From NCBI GenBank assembly GCA_003162595.1, contig PMNJ01000128.1, positions 371 to 9,872 on the forward strand: a stretch of DNA of 9,502 nucleotides, read 5' to 3'. Under the pieces are notes generated by a model. That model was not told where the DNA came from, did not search any database, and was given only the letters and a program-made list of their open reading frames with translations. The stretch comes from Bacteroidales bacterium (GTDB lineage: Bacteria; Bacteroidota; Bacteroidia; Bacteroidales; VadinHA17). The position numbers were made by a program, and so were the translations under genes. Numbering within the stretch: the first letter of the stretch is position 1; each line of letters begins with the position of its first letter. Positions 1 to 6,614 of the stretch are shown one piece after another.

Positions 1-1091
1 CCAAACCGGCCGCCAATTATTAAAGGTCTGACTGATTTATCATAAAAGATTTCTTTTACGTCGAGATAAAGCGGATCACCATTAGCTCCAGGTTCCTTTG
101 TCTTGTCCAGGACCGTAATCTTTTTTACTGTTGAAGGGAGAACCTCGAATAAATATTTTGCTGAGAACGGCCGATAAAGATGCACACTGATAACTCCGGC
201 TTTTTCGCCTTTAGCTGCGAGATAATCGATCGTTTCTTTTATAGTATCATTTACCGAACCCATTGCGACAATTATGTTTTCAGCATCGGGGGCTCCATAA
301 TAGGTAAATGGTTTATATTCTCTTCCGGTAATTTTCCCGATTTCTTCCATATAATTGGCAACTATATCAGGAATTGGTTCGTAAAATTTATTTGCTGACT
401 CTCGTGCCTGGAAAAAGATATCAGGATTTTGTGCAGTACCTCTTATCATTCCGTGTTCAGGATTCAACGAATTCTTGCGGAATTTTGCAAGAGCTTCCAT
501 ATCAATAAGTTTCCTGAGATCTTCTATATCGATTGCTTCAATTTTTTGTACTTCTGCGGATGAACGGAACCCGTCAAAGAAATGCATGAAAGGAATCCTT
601 GACTTGATAGCTGACAGATGAGCGACACCGGCGAGATCCATAATTTCCTGAACGCTGCTGCTGGCAAGCATTGCAAAACCAGTCTGCCTTGTAGCATAGA
701 TATCACCCTGGTCACCGAAAATTGAGAGTGCATGTGATGCTATTGCTCTGGCACTTACATGAAATACTCCCGGTAACAGCTCTCCTGAAATCTTGTACAT
801 ATTTGGGATCATAAGAAGTAATCCCTGTGAACATGTGAAAGTGGAAGATAATGCTCCTGCCTGAAGCGCCCCATGTAATGCACCTGCAGCTCCTGCTTCA
901 GATTGCATCTCAACTACTTTAACCTGTTCTCCGAAAATGTTTTTAAGTCCATTGGCAGCCCATTCATCAATAAATTCTGCCATAGTGGAAGATGGAGTTA
1001 TAGGATATATGCAAGCCACCTCGCTAAACATATATGCAACATGCGCTGCGGCCTGATTACCGTCGCATGTTATGAATTTTTTTGTTCCCAT
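1..1091 (-). CDS. nifJ: Pyruvate:ferredoxin (flavodoxin) oxidoreductase, N-terminal part (3' end outside window)
   Basis: This enzyme decarboxylates pyruvate to acetyl-CoA and CO2 and passes electrons to ferredoxin or flavodoxin in the cytoplasm of anaerobes. I translated the minus strand from the ATG at 1091 and found 363 open codons up to the window edge, about a third of a typical protein of roughly 1,170-1,190 residues. Visible motifs are YPITPSSTMAEF (about 29-40), EMQSEAGAAGALHGAL (about 61-76), HVSARAIASHALSIFGDQGD (about 111-130) with ATRQTGFAML following, and LDKTKEPGANGDPLY near residue 328. By analogy with the Desulfovibrio africanus enzyme, T32 and R115 should bind pyruvate and E65 should contact thiamine diphosphate. 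These motifs belong to the pyruvate-binding and transketolase-like N-terminal domains. The Fe-S and C-terminal TPP domains lie outside. The start is the first ATG after a candidate -7 box at 1138-1145. The gene lies 71 bp downstream of rho on the same strand. Confidence 0.96.
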   Translation of the reverse strand, partial: MGTKKFITCDGNQAAAHVAYMFSEVACIYPITPSSTMAEFIDEWAANGLKNIFGEQVKVVEMQSEAGAAGALHGALQAGALSSTFTCSQGLLLMIPNMYKISGELLPGVFHVSARAIASHALSIFGDQGDIYATRQTGFAMLASSSVQEIMDLAGVAHLSAIKSRIPFMHFFDGFRSSAEVQKIEAIDIEDLRKLIDMEALAKFRKNSLNPEHGMIRGTAQNPDIFFQARESANKFYEPIPDIVANYMEEIGKITGREYKPFTYYGAPDAENIIVAMGSVNDTIKETIDYLAAKGEKAGVISVHLYRPFSAKYLFEVLPSTVKKITVLDKTKEPGANGDPLYLDVKEIFYDKSVRPLIIGGRF

Positions 1092-1137
1092 TGTTATTTA
1101 TATATGTGATTTAAAAGTATGTTTTAAAAATAAAATG

Positions 1138-1145
1138 CAAAATTA
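1138..1145 (-). promoter_or_regulatory. Candidate -7 box of the nifJ promoter
   Basis: On the minus strand this reads TAATTTTG, a full match to the Bacteroidetes -7 consensus TAnnTTTG. It would start transcription about 40 nt upstream of the nifJ ATG. The position expected for the -33 box, in the last codons of rho, reads TGG rather than TTG, so the promoter is only half supported. The leader is AT-rich and has no Shine-Dalgarno sequence. Confidence 0.4.
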
Positions 1146-1162
1146 TAAAAAAAATGTAATCA

Positions 1163-2992
1163 TTATCCACCGTTCATTGAAATCAGAAATTCTTCATTAG
1201 ACTTGGCCTGAAGTAACCTGTCACGTAGGAATTCCATTGCTTCAACTGAGTTCATGTCAGTAAGGAAATTGCGCAAAACCCAAATTTTCTGTAGAATACT
1301 TTTATTGAGCAGAAGATCTTCTCTTCGGGTACTCGATGCAGGTATATCAATTGAGGGGAATATTCTCCTGTTAGAAAGCTTACGGTCGAGCTGTAATTCC
1401 ATGTTACCTGTACCTTTAAACTCCTCAAAGATGACATCATCCATTTTTGATCCTGTTTCAGTAAGAGCGGTGGCAAGAATCGTAAGAGATCCGCCGTTTT
1501 CAATATTTCTTGCAGCTCCAAAAAACCTCTTGGGTTTATGAAGAGCATTGGAATCAACACCTCCTGAAAGTACTTTTCCTGATGCAGGAGCAGTAGTATT
1601 GAAAGCTCTTGCAAGTCTGGTTATTGAGTCAAGAAGAATTACAACATCATGACCACACTCAACAAGCCTTTTAGCTTTTTCAAGCACTATATTAGCAACA
1701 CGGCAATGGCGTTCTGCAGGTTCGTCAAAAGTTGAAGCAATAACCTCGGCTTTCACATTCCTTGCCATATCAGTGACCTCCTCAGGCCTTTCATCAATGA
1801 GTAATATCATAAGGTAAACCTCCGGATGGTATTTTGCTATTGCATTTGCAATCTCTTGAAGAAGAATTGTTTTACCGGTTTTTGGCTGCGCAACAATCAG
1901 TCCGCGCTGTCCTTTACCTATAGGTGTGAACATATCAATTACCCTTACTGATAAAGATCCTTCTCCTGGCTGGCAGAGAGTAAACTTTTCATCAGGGAAA
2001 AGGGGTGTAAGAAAATCGAAAGGAACCCTGTCTCTGATAAAATCCGGACTTCTGCCATTGATCTCATCAACCTTAATAAGAGGGAAATATTTTTCACCTT
2101 CTTTAGGTGGACGAATTGATCCTTTTATCGTATCACCAGTCTTAAGACCAAATAATTTTATCTGGGACTGTGAAACATATATATCATCGGGGGAATTGAG
2201 ATAATTGTAATCGGGAGATCTTAAAAATCCGTAACCGTCGGGCATTATTTCAAGAACGCCTGTATTATATATTATGCCCTCAAAATCATAAGGTCTTTCT
2301 TTCTTTTCTTCTCTTGGTAAAATAGTTTCACGAATAACCTCTTTTACAGGAGGTTCAACTATAATATCGCTGAAATATGTATCGTCAGACGGTTTGGTTT
2401 CTTCAAACGGAACATCTACGTTAAGTAGTGGGATCGAATTGTCTATAACTGGTTCCGTAACAGGTTCGGATTTGCTCTTCTCAAATCTGACAGTTGGAGT
2501 GCTATCAAATCTTTCCTTCATCTCATTCTTTTCCTCCTGTTTTTGATCAGTTCTCCATTTAGGAGCTTTCCTGTTATCATACGACTGTTCCTGTTTTTTA
2601 AACAGATCTGGTTTATCATCAGCTTTCTCCTGTTTTTTTACCTGCTCCTGCCATTCGCCTTGTCGGAGCTCAGGTCTCTTAACTCCATCAGGTGAAACTG
2701 ACATAACAGATTCTATAGATCTTTTTACCACAGGTTTTAATGTCCTTGGCCGTTTCCCTCTTCTCAAAGCAAAATCAGTCTCCTGGTTATTAACCTCAGT
2801 TGAAGATGGTATTTCCTCCGTTTTGGTATTAGGTGGAATGTTGATTTCTGTGGCTTCAATTGCCTGCTGATCAAGGATTTTGTATATCAAATCCTGTTTC
2901 TTCAAAGATTCTGCTTTTTTGATTTTAAGTCCCTTTGCTATATCCTTTAACTCGGGAAGCAGTTTCTTACTTAACTCAAGAATGTCGTACAT
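1163..2992 (-). CDS. rho: Transcription termination factor Rho with long N-terminal insertion
   Basis: Rho is a hexameric RNA-dependent ATPase that binds nascent C-rich RNA and terminates transcription. The 609-residue product is much longer than the roughly 419-residue E. coli protein. The order is: Rho N-terminal helical domain (about 1-45); a charged, low-complexity insertion rich in K, E, Q, D and P (about 46-235); the cold-shock-like RNA-binding domain (about 242-312) with GYGFLR at 253-258 and PDDIYVS; and the RecA-type ATPase (about 320-600). Visible ATPase elements are the P-loop AQPKTGKT (368-375), LIDERPEE with the catalytic-type Glu401, Walker B VVILLD (450-455), the Q-loop SGKVLSGGVDSNAL (471-484), the R-loop around TGSKMD, and the putative arginine finger R556 in SSTRRED. 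All core motifs look intact. The gene is divergent from the sigma factor gene and upstream of nifJ. I found no convincing promoter; the best -7-like sequence on the minus strand (TAATATTG, 3113-3120) has one mismatch and no -33 partner. Confidence 0.98.
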   Translation of the reverse strand: MYDILELSKKLLPELKDIAKGLKIKKAESLKKQDLIYKILDQQAIEATEINIPPNTKTEEIPSSTEVNNQETDFALRRGKRPRTLKPVVKRSIESVMSVSPDGVKRPELRQGEWQEQVKKQEKADDKPDLFKKQEQSYDNRKAPKWRTDQKQEEKNEMKERFDSTPTVRFEKSKSEPVTEPVIDNSIPLLNVDVPFEETKPSDDTYFSDIIVEPPVKEVIRETILPREEKKERPYDFEGIIYNTGVLEIMPDGYGFLRSPDYNYLNSPDDIYVSQSQIKLFGLKTGDTIKGSIRPPKEGEKYFPLIKVDEINGRSPDFIRDRVPFDFLTPLFPDEKFTLCQPGEGSLSVRVIDMFTPIGKGQRGLIVAQPKTGKTILLQEIANAIAKYHPEVYLMILLIDERPEEVTDMARNVKAEVIASTFDEPAERHCRVANIVLEKAKRLVECGHDVVILLDSITRLARAFNTTAPASGKVLSGGVDSNALHKPKRFFGAARNIENGGSLTILATALTETGSKMDDVIFEEFKGTGNMELQLDRKLSNRRIFPSIDIPASSTRREDLLLNKSILQKIWVLRNFLTDMNSVEAMEFLRDRLLQAKSNEEFLISMNGG

Positions 2993-3347
2993 ATTGTAAT
3001 GATAAATGGAATATAAGAGATTTTAATGATATTGTTGGAAACACGGGTCAAGATATGAAAATGAACCCGATGGATTATGCTAGTACTACTTCACATATCC
3101 TAAAAACCGCTGCAATATTAAAAAAAATTGCTAATATATTTCCTAATAAATGCTATCAAAAATGCAACGGACTTTATCAAATCAATTAATAATTTGATAT
3201 TCAATATGTAAAATAACTTCGCAATTTACTAAAAAAGTATTATTCACCAAAAAAAAATTATTATATTATATTGTTAAGTTGCTTTTTTTTACTAAAATTG
3301 TACCTATTGCCTGATCTTTCTTCAAAAAACTAAAAACTGGCCATTAA
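2993..3347. promoter_or_regulatory. AT-rich divergent intergenic region between rho and the sigma factor gene
   Basis: This 355-bp region carries the control sequences of two divergent transcription genes. A plus-strand reading frame of 84 codons (2935-3189) crosses into it from inside rho, but it lacks any recognisable family and looks like chance. The right end holds a candidate sigma-gene promoter. The rest is A/T-rich with runs of A and T, no recognisable RNA gene, and no strong GC hairpin. A long rho leader is possible because no rho promoter is evident near its start. Otherwise I see nothing specific in it. Confidence 0.5.
3271..3300 (+). promoter_or_regulatory. Candidate promoter of the primary sigma factor gene
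   Basis: TTG at 3271-3273 is followed after 19 nt by TAAAATTG at 3293-3300, which differs at one position from the Bacteroidetes -7 consensus TAnnTTTG. Spacing fits this promoter class. Transcription would start near 3306, leaving a leader of about 40 nt before the ATG at 3348. The promoter would be read by the sigma factor that the gene itself encodes. Confidence 0.45.
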
Positions 3348-4211
3348 ATGCGTCAGCTTAAGATTACAAAACAGGTCACAAATCGTGACACTCCATCACT
3401 TGATAAATATCTTCAGGAGATTGGACGAGTTGATCTTATTTCTCCTGAGGAAGAAGTAATTCTCGCCAGAAGGATTAAATCGGGCGAAACCGAAGCGCTG
3501 AGGAAACTTGTGAAAGCAAATCTTCGTTTTGTGGTGTCTGTTGCAAAACAGTATCAAAATCAGGGAATGAGTCTGCCAGATCTAATAAATGAGGGGAATC
3601 TTGGTTTAATGAAAGCCGCTCAGCGTTTTGATGAGACAAGAGGTTTTAAATTCATCTCATATGCCGTATGGTGGATTCGTCAGGCAATTCTTCAGGCTCT
3701 TGCAGAACAGGCAAGAATTGTGAGGCTCCCGGTTAATAAAATTGGTTCAATTAACCGGATAAACAGAGCTTTTGCACGGCTTGAACAGGAATATGAGAGG
3801 GAACCTTCATCCCAGGAGATAGCTGAAATGCTTGAAATGATACCGGAGGAGGTTAAGGATGCCCTGAAGACAAACGGACGCACAGTAAGCATGGATGCTC
3901 CCATAAGTTCAGAGGAGGATAATAACATGTACGATGTGCTGCAGAGTTCCGATGCTCCTAGTCCTGATAAAAATCTTATTAACGAATCTCTTGCATATGA
4001 GATAGAAAGGGCGCTAAGCACTCTCTCGCCGCGTGAATCAAAAGTTCTGAAATTATATTTTGGCCTGGGTATGAAACATCCTTATACACTCGAAGAGATA
4101 GGCGAGGAGTTGAGTCTTACAAGGGAAAGAGTAAGGCAGATAAAGGAAAAAGCTATCAAAAGGATTCAGTTTACAACACGTTGCAGGATACTGAAATCTT
4201 ACCTCGGATAA
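3348..4211 (+). CDS. rpoD: Primary (housekeeping) sigma-70 factor, short Bacteroidetes type
   Basis: This is the housekeeping sigma subunit that directs RNA polymerase to promoters. The protein has 287 residues, the usual size in Bacteroidetes, where the primary sigma lacks region 1.1. Region 1.2 is at about 16-42 (SLDKYLQEIGRVDLISPEEE). Region 2 spans about 50-121, with DLINEGNLGLMKA and the -10-recognition and melting segment FDETRGFKFISYAVWWIRQA (94-113). Region 3 is about 122-200. Region 4 is about 215-287, with the helix-turn-helix TLEEIGEELSLTRERVRQIK (247-266) and the family-typical C-terminal SYLG. The C-terminal stretch before SYLG (IQFTTRCRILK) is slightly unusual but conserved in pattern. 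The ATG at 3348 precedes MRQLKITKQVTNRDTPSLDKYL, the usual start for this group, and no Shine-Dalgarno is seen. The next gene, rpe, begins 35 bp after the stop with no hairpin between, so read-through is likely. Confidence 0.97.
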   Translation: MRQLKITKQVTNRDTPSLDKYLQEIGRVDLISPEEEVILARRIKSGETEALRKLVKANLRFVVSVAKQYQNQGMSLPDLINEGNLGLMKAAQRFDETRGFKFISYAVWWIRQAILQALAEQARIVRLPVNKIGSINRINRAFARLEQEYEREPSSQEIAEMLEMIPEEVKDALKTNGRTVSMDAPISSEEDNNMYDVLQSSDAPSPDKNLINESLAYEIERALSTLSPRESKVLKLYFGLGMKHPYTLEEIGEELSLTRERVRQIKEKAIKRIQFTTRCRILKSYLG

Positions 4212-4222
4212 CAATTTGTTTC

Positions 4223-4230
4223 TATCTTTG
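4223..4230 (+). promoter_or_regulatory. Candidate -7 box upstream of rpe
   Basis: TATCTTTG is an exact match to the Bacteroidetes -7 consensus and lies in the 35-bp gap between the sigma gene stop and the rpe ATG. The transcript would begin only about 10 nt before the start codon. No TTG is present at the expected -33 position (around 4201-4203), so this may be a weak or accessory promoter in addition to read-through from the sigma gene. Confidence 0.4.
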
Positions 4231-4246
4231 TCCAAAATAATCTTAA

Positions 4247-4900
4247 ATGGACCACCTTGTATCACCTTCTCTGCTGGCAGCAAATTTTGCCAATCTGGAA
4301 AATGAGATCTCAATGATAAACAGAAGTGAAGCCGACTGGCTGCACCTCGATATCATGGATGGTGTTTTTGTACCGAACATTTCCTTCGGCTTTCCAGTGA
4401 TTAAAGCCGTAAAAAAACTTTCAGCAAAACCTCTTGATGTTCACCTGATGATTATAGATCCTGACCGGTATCTTGACCGGTTCTGTGATGTCGGAGCTAA
4501 TAATCTGACTGTTCAGTATGAAGCCTGCATTCATCTTAACCGGACGGTAACAGAAATAAGAAATCTTGAAATGAAGGCAGGCGTGGCGATAAATCCCCAT
4601 ACTCCCGTCTCACTTCTTAAGAATATACTTCCCTATGTCGACATGGTGCTTATAATGACAGTTAATCCAGGTTTCGGCGGACAATTATTTATCAAGGAAA
4701 GCTATAATAAAATAACTGAGCTCCGTAAAATGATTGACGCGGGTGGTTATAATGTTTTAATTGAAGTCGATGGTGGTATTGATACGGTAAATGCCCCAAT
4801 GCTTATTGAATCGGGTGTTAATGTATTGGTTGCCGGTAATTCGGTCTTTGGTTCAAAAGATCCCGAGGGAACGATAAGAAAATTAAAAAGGCTGATCTGA
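4247..4900 (+). CDS. rpe: Ribulose-phosphate 3-epimerase
   Basis: Rpe interconverts D-ribulose 5-phosphate and D-xylulose 5-phosphate in the pentose phosphate pathway, using a metal ion in a TIM barrel. The 217-residue length is normal. Visible family motifs are SPSLLAANF (6-14), WLHLDIMDGVFVPN (31-44), DVHLMI (64-69), the phosphate-loop region MTVNPGFGGQLFI (137-149), and LIEVDGGID (171-179). The expected metal ligands are H33, D35, H66 and D175, with D35 and D175 acting as the acid/base pair. One departure is that the motif usually read as TVH-x-EA is TVQYEA here, with Gln90 encoded by CAG at 4514-4516 instead of His. The rest of the active site looks complete, so the enzyme is probably functional. 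It follows the sigma factor gene closely and converges with miaA across a GC-rich repeat region. Confidence 0.97.
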   Translation: MDHLVSPSLLAANFANLENEISMINRSEADWLHLDIMDGVFVPNISFGFPVIKAVKKLSAKPLDVHLMIIDPDRYLDRFCDVGANNLTVQYEACIHLNRTVTEIRNLEMKAGVAINPHTPVSLLKNILPYVDMVLIMTVNPGFGGQLFIKESYNKITELRKMIDAGGYNVLIEVDGGIDTVNAPMLIESGVNVLVAGNSVFGSKDPEGTIRKLKRLI

Positions 4901-4906
4901 GTGGTA

Positions 4907-5088
4907 AGCCCCATGGCTGCTATGCGGCTATCCCCCTAAAGGGGATCTGTTACGTGAATAAACCCCCTCTGTCCTGCCGAAGCGGGACATCTCCCCCAAG
5001 GGGGGGGAAAAAGCTGTGAAATTTAGTGGAATTATTCTAAAATTCTGAGAATATTTCCCCCTTTTAGGGGGAAGCAAAGGGGGTGCAT
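4907..5088. repeat. GC-rich multi-hairpin repeat element between rpe and miaA
   Basis: In an otherwise AT-rich setting this stretch holds several short inverted repeats with C/G runs. They are ATCCCC-CTAAA-GGGGAT (4930-4946), GTCCTGC-CGAA-GCGGGAC (4971-4988, one T:G pairing), CCCCC-AA followed by eight G (4993-5007), and TTCCCCC-TTTTA-GGGGGAA (5055-5073). A smaller AGCC-CCAT-GGCT lies at 4907-4918. The C5 run at 4963-4967 could also pair with the G run at 5000-5007. It resembles the CCCCC/GGGGG palindromic intergenic repeats that I know from Bacteroidetes genomes; that is recall, not a search. It could act as a bidirectional transcription barrier between the convergent genes, although no U-tract follows the hairpins. 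The right end overlaps the last codons of miaA. Confidence 0.7.
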
Positions 5089-5981
5089 CTCACTGAACAA
5101 TATTCGATTATCTCCTTCACCTGCTCAGGCTGAAACCATTTGATCTCCTTGTCTTTACTCCACCATGTTAATTGTCGTTTCGCATATCTGCGACTGTTCC
5201 TTTTAATAAGTTCTATAGCTTTTTCCTTCGATATTTTACCATCAAAGGCATCAAAAAATTCTTTGTATCCAACGCTGTTCAGCGCATTAAGGTTTCTGAA
5301 ACTATAAAGTTTTTTTGCCTCATCCTCTATACCCATTTTGACCATATCATCAACCCTGGAATTAATCCTTTCATATAGATCATCGCGGGATCGCTTGAGT
5401 CCGATTTTAATTATTTCAAACTCTCTTTCTCTTTTTTGCTTTTTAAGGAAGGAAGAATAAGGCCTTCCGGTCGATTCACAAATCTCGAGAGCTCTTATAA
5501 TACGTTTATAATTCTTCAGATCAACTTTTGCATAATGCTCAGGATCAAGAAGTTTTAATGTTGCTCTCAAACCTTCTATCCCCTCCTCCAAATATAATGC
5601 AATGTATTTTTCCCGAACAGAAAGATCAATATCGGGTATATCATCAATACCATGGCAGACAGCATCGATATACATTCCTGAACCACCAGCCATAAAGGCG
5701 ACATTATTGTTGGAAAAGAGTTTTGGAAGCAGCTCAAGTACATCTCTTTCGAATAGACTGGAGCTATAATAATCATGTACAGATAAGAATCTTATAAAAT
5801 GATGTTTTATTGCTTCAAGTTGTAATTCTGAAGGAACAGCGGTACCTATTCTCATCTCCCTGAAGAACTGTCTTGAGTCGGCTGAAATAATTTCGCATTT
5901 AAAATGGCTGGCAATGTCAATAGAAACATCTGTCTTGCCGACCCCGGTCGGACCAAGCAGAACTATCAGAAAGTTTTTCAT
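5064..5981 (-). CDS. miaA: tRNA dimethylallyltransferase (tRNA A37 isopentenylation)
   Basis: MiaA transfers the dimethylallyl group from dimethylallyl diphosphate to N6 of A37 in tRNAs that read codons starting with U. The protein has 305 residues, a normal size. Visible motifs are the P-loop GPTGVGKT (10-17), SADSRQFFREMRIGTAVPS (33-51) with the presumed catalytic Asp35, HHFI (60-63), GGSGMYIDAV (99-108), LDPEHYAKVDLKNYKRIIRALEI (145-167), and RRYAKRQLTWW (264-274). The last residues, about RCTPFASP, are encoded by the GC-rich repeat element, which also supplies the TAA stop. The native C-terminus was therefore probably altered without touching the catalytic core. The start at 5981 lies 21 bp after the stop of the upstream acidic protein gene, which implies cotranscription. 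Confidence 0.97.
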   Translation of the reverse strand: MKNFLIVLLGPTGVGKTDVSIDIASHFKCEIISADSRQFFREMRIGTAVPSELQLEAIKHHFIRFLSVHDYYSSSLFERDVLELLPKLFSNNNVAFMAGGSGMYIDAVCHGIDDIPDIDLSVREKYIALYLEEGIEGLRATLKLLDPEHYAKVDLKNYKRIIRALEICESTGRPYSSFLKKQKREREFEIIKIGLKRSRDDLYERINSRVDDMVKMGIEDEAKKLYSFRNLNALNSVGYKEFFDAFDGKISKEKAIELIKRNSRRYAKRQLTWWSKDKEIKWFQPEQVKEIIEYCSVRCTPFASP

Positions 5982-6002
5982 TGGAACTGGAACCTTCGAA
6001 GA

Positions 6003-6557
6003 CTATTCTTCGTCCTCGTTCAGGTTTTCTATATTTTCGAAATCAGGGAGCGTTTCTTCGTCATCTCCATTGAGAAAGAGATCATCAACTTCAGGTTCAT
6101 CTTCATCATCATCATCGGAAACGACAATATTGTTATAAAGTTTCCGGGTGGTTCCACCGAAAATCACCTGTTTGGGAGGGACTCCTTTGGAATTTGTGCA
6201 GGAAGGATATTCGCGACCATCAATCTCTTTTACCTCGCCGGTATACTCAACGAAGAGAGATCTTTCATTAAAAAAATCGAATACATAAATTAACTTCTGG
6301 TTCTTGCGGAAAATAATATCTTCCAGAACAGCGACTTCCATGGTGGCAGATCCTGTACCCATATCAAAAAGAGTGAATTCTTCCTCCTTCTCCCAATTGT
6401 CGGTTGCCATAAAAAATGAAGCCATCTGAGATTTATCAAACTCCAGTTCATCCTGAATCTGGTTATGAAAATCCAGTAAAGTATGTGTATCAAGAAACTC
6501 AAATTCCCTGACAAATGACTCATCTTCATCTGATAACACTACAAATCTGTAAACCAT
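6003..6557 (-). CDS. pRiA4b ORF-3 family protein with acidic C-terminal tail
   Basis: The 184-residue protein resembles the plasmid pRiA4b ORF-3 family, also called IS1096 passenger TnpR-like, which is common as a single chromosomal gene in Bacteroidetes. Its molecular function is not established. Recognisable pieces are the N-terminal MVYRFVVLSDEDESFVREFE, the FDKSQMASFFMATDNW region (40-55), ATMEVAVLEDIIF, and YVFDFFNERSLFVEYTGE (91-108). There is then a segment YPSCTNSKGVPPKQ (117-130). The tail from about residue 147 to the end is extremely acidic, with 21 Asp/Glu in 38 residues, partly from a run of GAT/GAC/GAA codons. No signal peptide or membrane segment is seen, so it is likely cytoplasmic. 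Despite the family name, no transposase, resolvase motif or terminal repeats surround it. It starts 57 bp after the acyl-CoA reductase stop and ends 21 bp before miaA, so it is likely part of one operon. Confidence 0.85.
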   Translation of the reverse strand: MVYRFVVLSDEDESFVREFEFLDTHTLLDFHNQIQDELEFDKSQMASFFMATDNWEKEEEFTLFDMGTGSATMEVAVLEDIIFRKNQKLIYVFDFFNERSLFVEYTGEVKEIDGREYPSCTNSKGVPPKQVIFGGTTRKLYNNIVVSDDDDEDEPEVDDLFLNGDDEETLPDFENIENLNEDEE

Positions 6558-6614
6558 AATATGTATTAATTCGATGGGTGCAATATAATATTTTTTAGAT
6601 TACAATATTCCTGC

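Noticed and set aside
2935..3189. 84-codon plus-strand reading frame starting inside rho and crossing the divergent intergenic region
   Set aside because: It overlaps the rho N-terminus antisense, resembles no family I know, and has no promoter or ribosome-binding signal; it looks like a chance frame in AT-rich DNA.
4930..5073. CRISPR array or classic transposable element at the GC-rich hairpins
   Set aside because: There are no evenly spaced identical repeats with unique spacers, no transposase gene, and no clear target-site duplication; it fits a short palindromic intergenic repeat better.
5904..6293. 129-codon plus-strand reading frame opposite miaA and the pRiA4b-like gene
   Set aside because: It is antisense to two well-supported genes, has no recognisable domain, and reflects codon bias on the opposite strand.
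6003..6557. Remnant of an IS1096-like or plasmid element, suggested by the family name
   Set aside because: There are no transposase or resolvase motifs, no terminal inverted repeats or target duplications, and the gene sits within what looks like a stable housekeeping operon.
6558..6614. Separate promoter for the pRiA4b-like gene and miaA
   Set aside because: The best candidate around TATATTG lacks a full -7 match and correct -33 spacing, so read-through from the acyl-CoA reductase promoter is the simpler reading.
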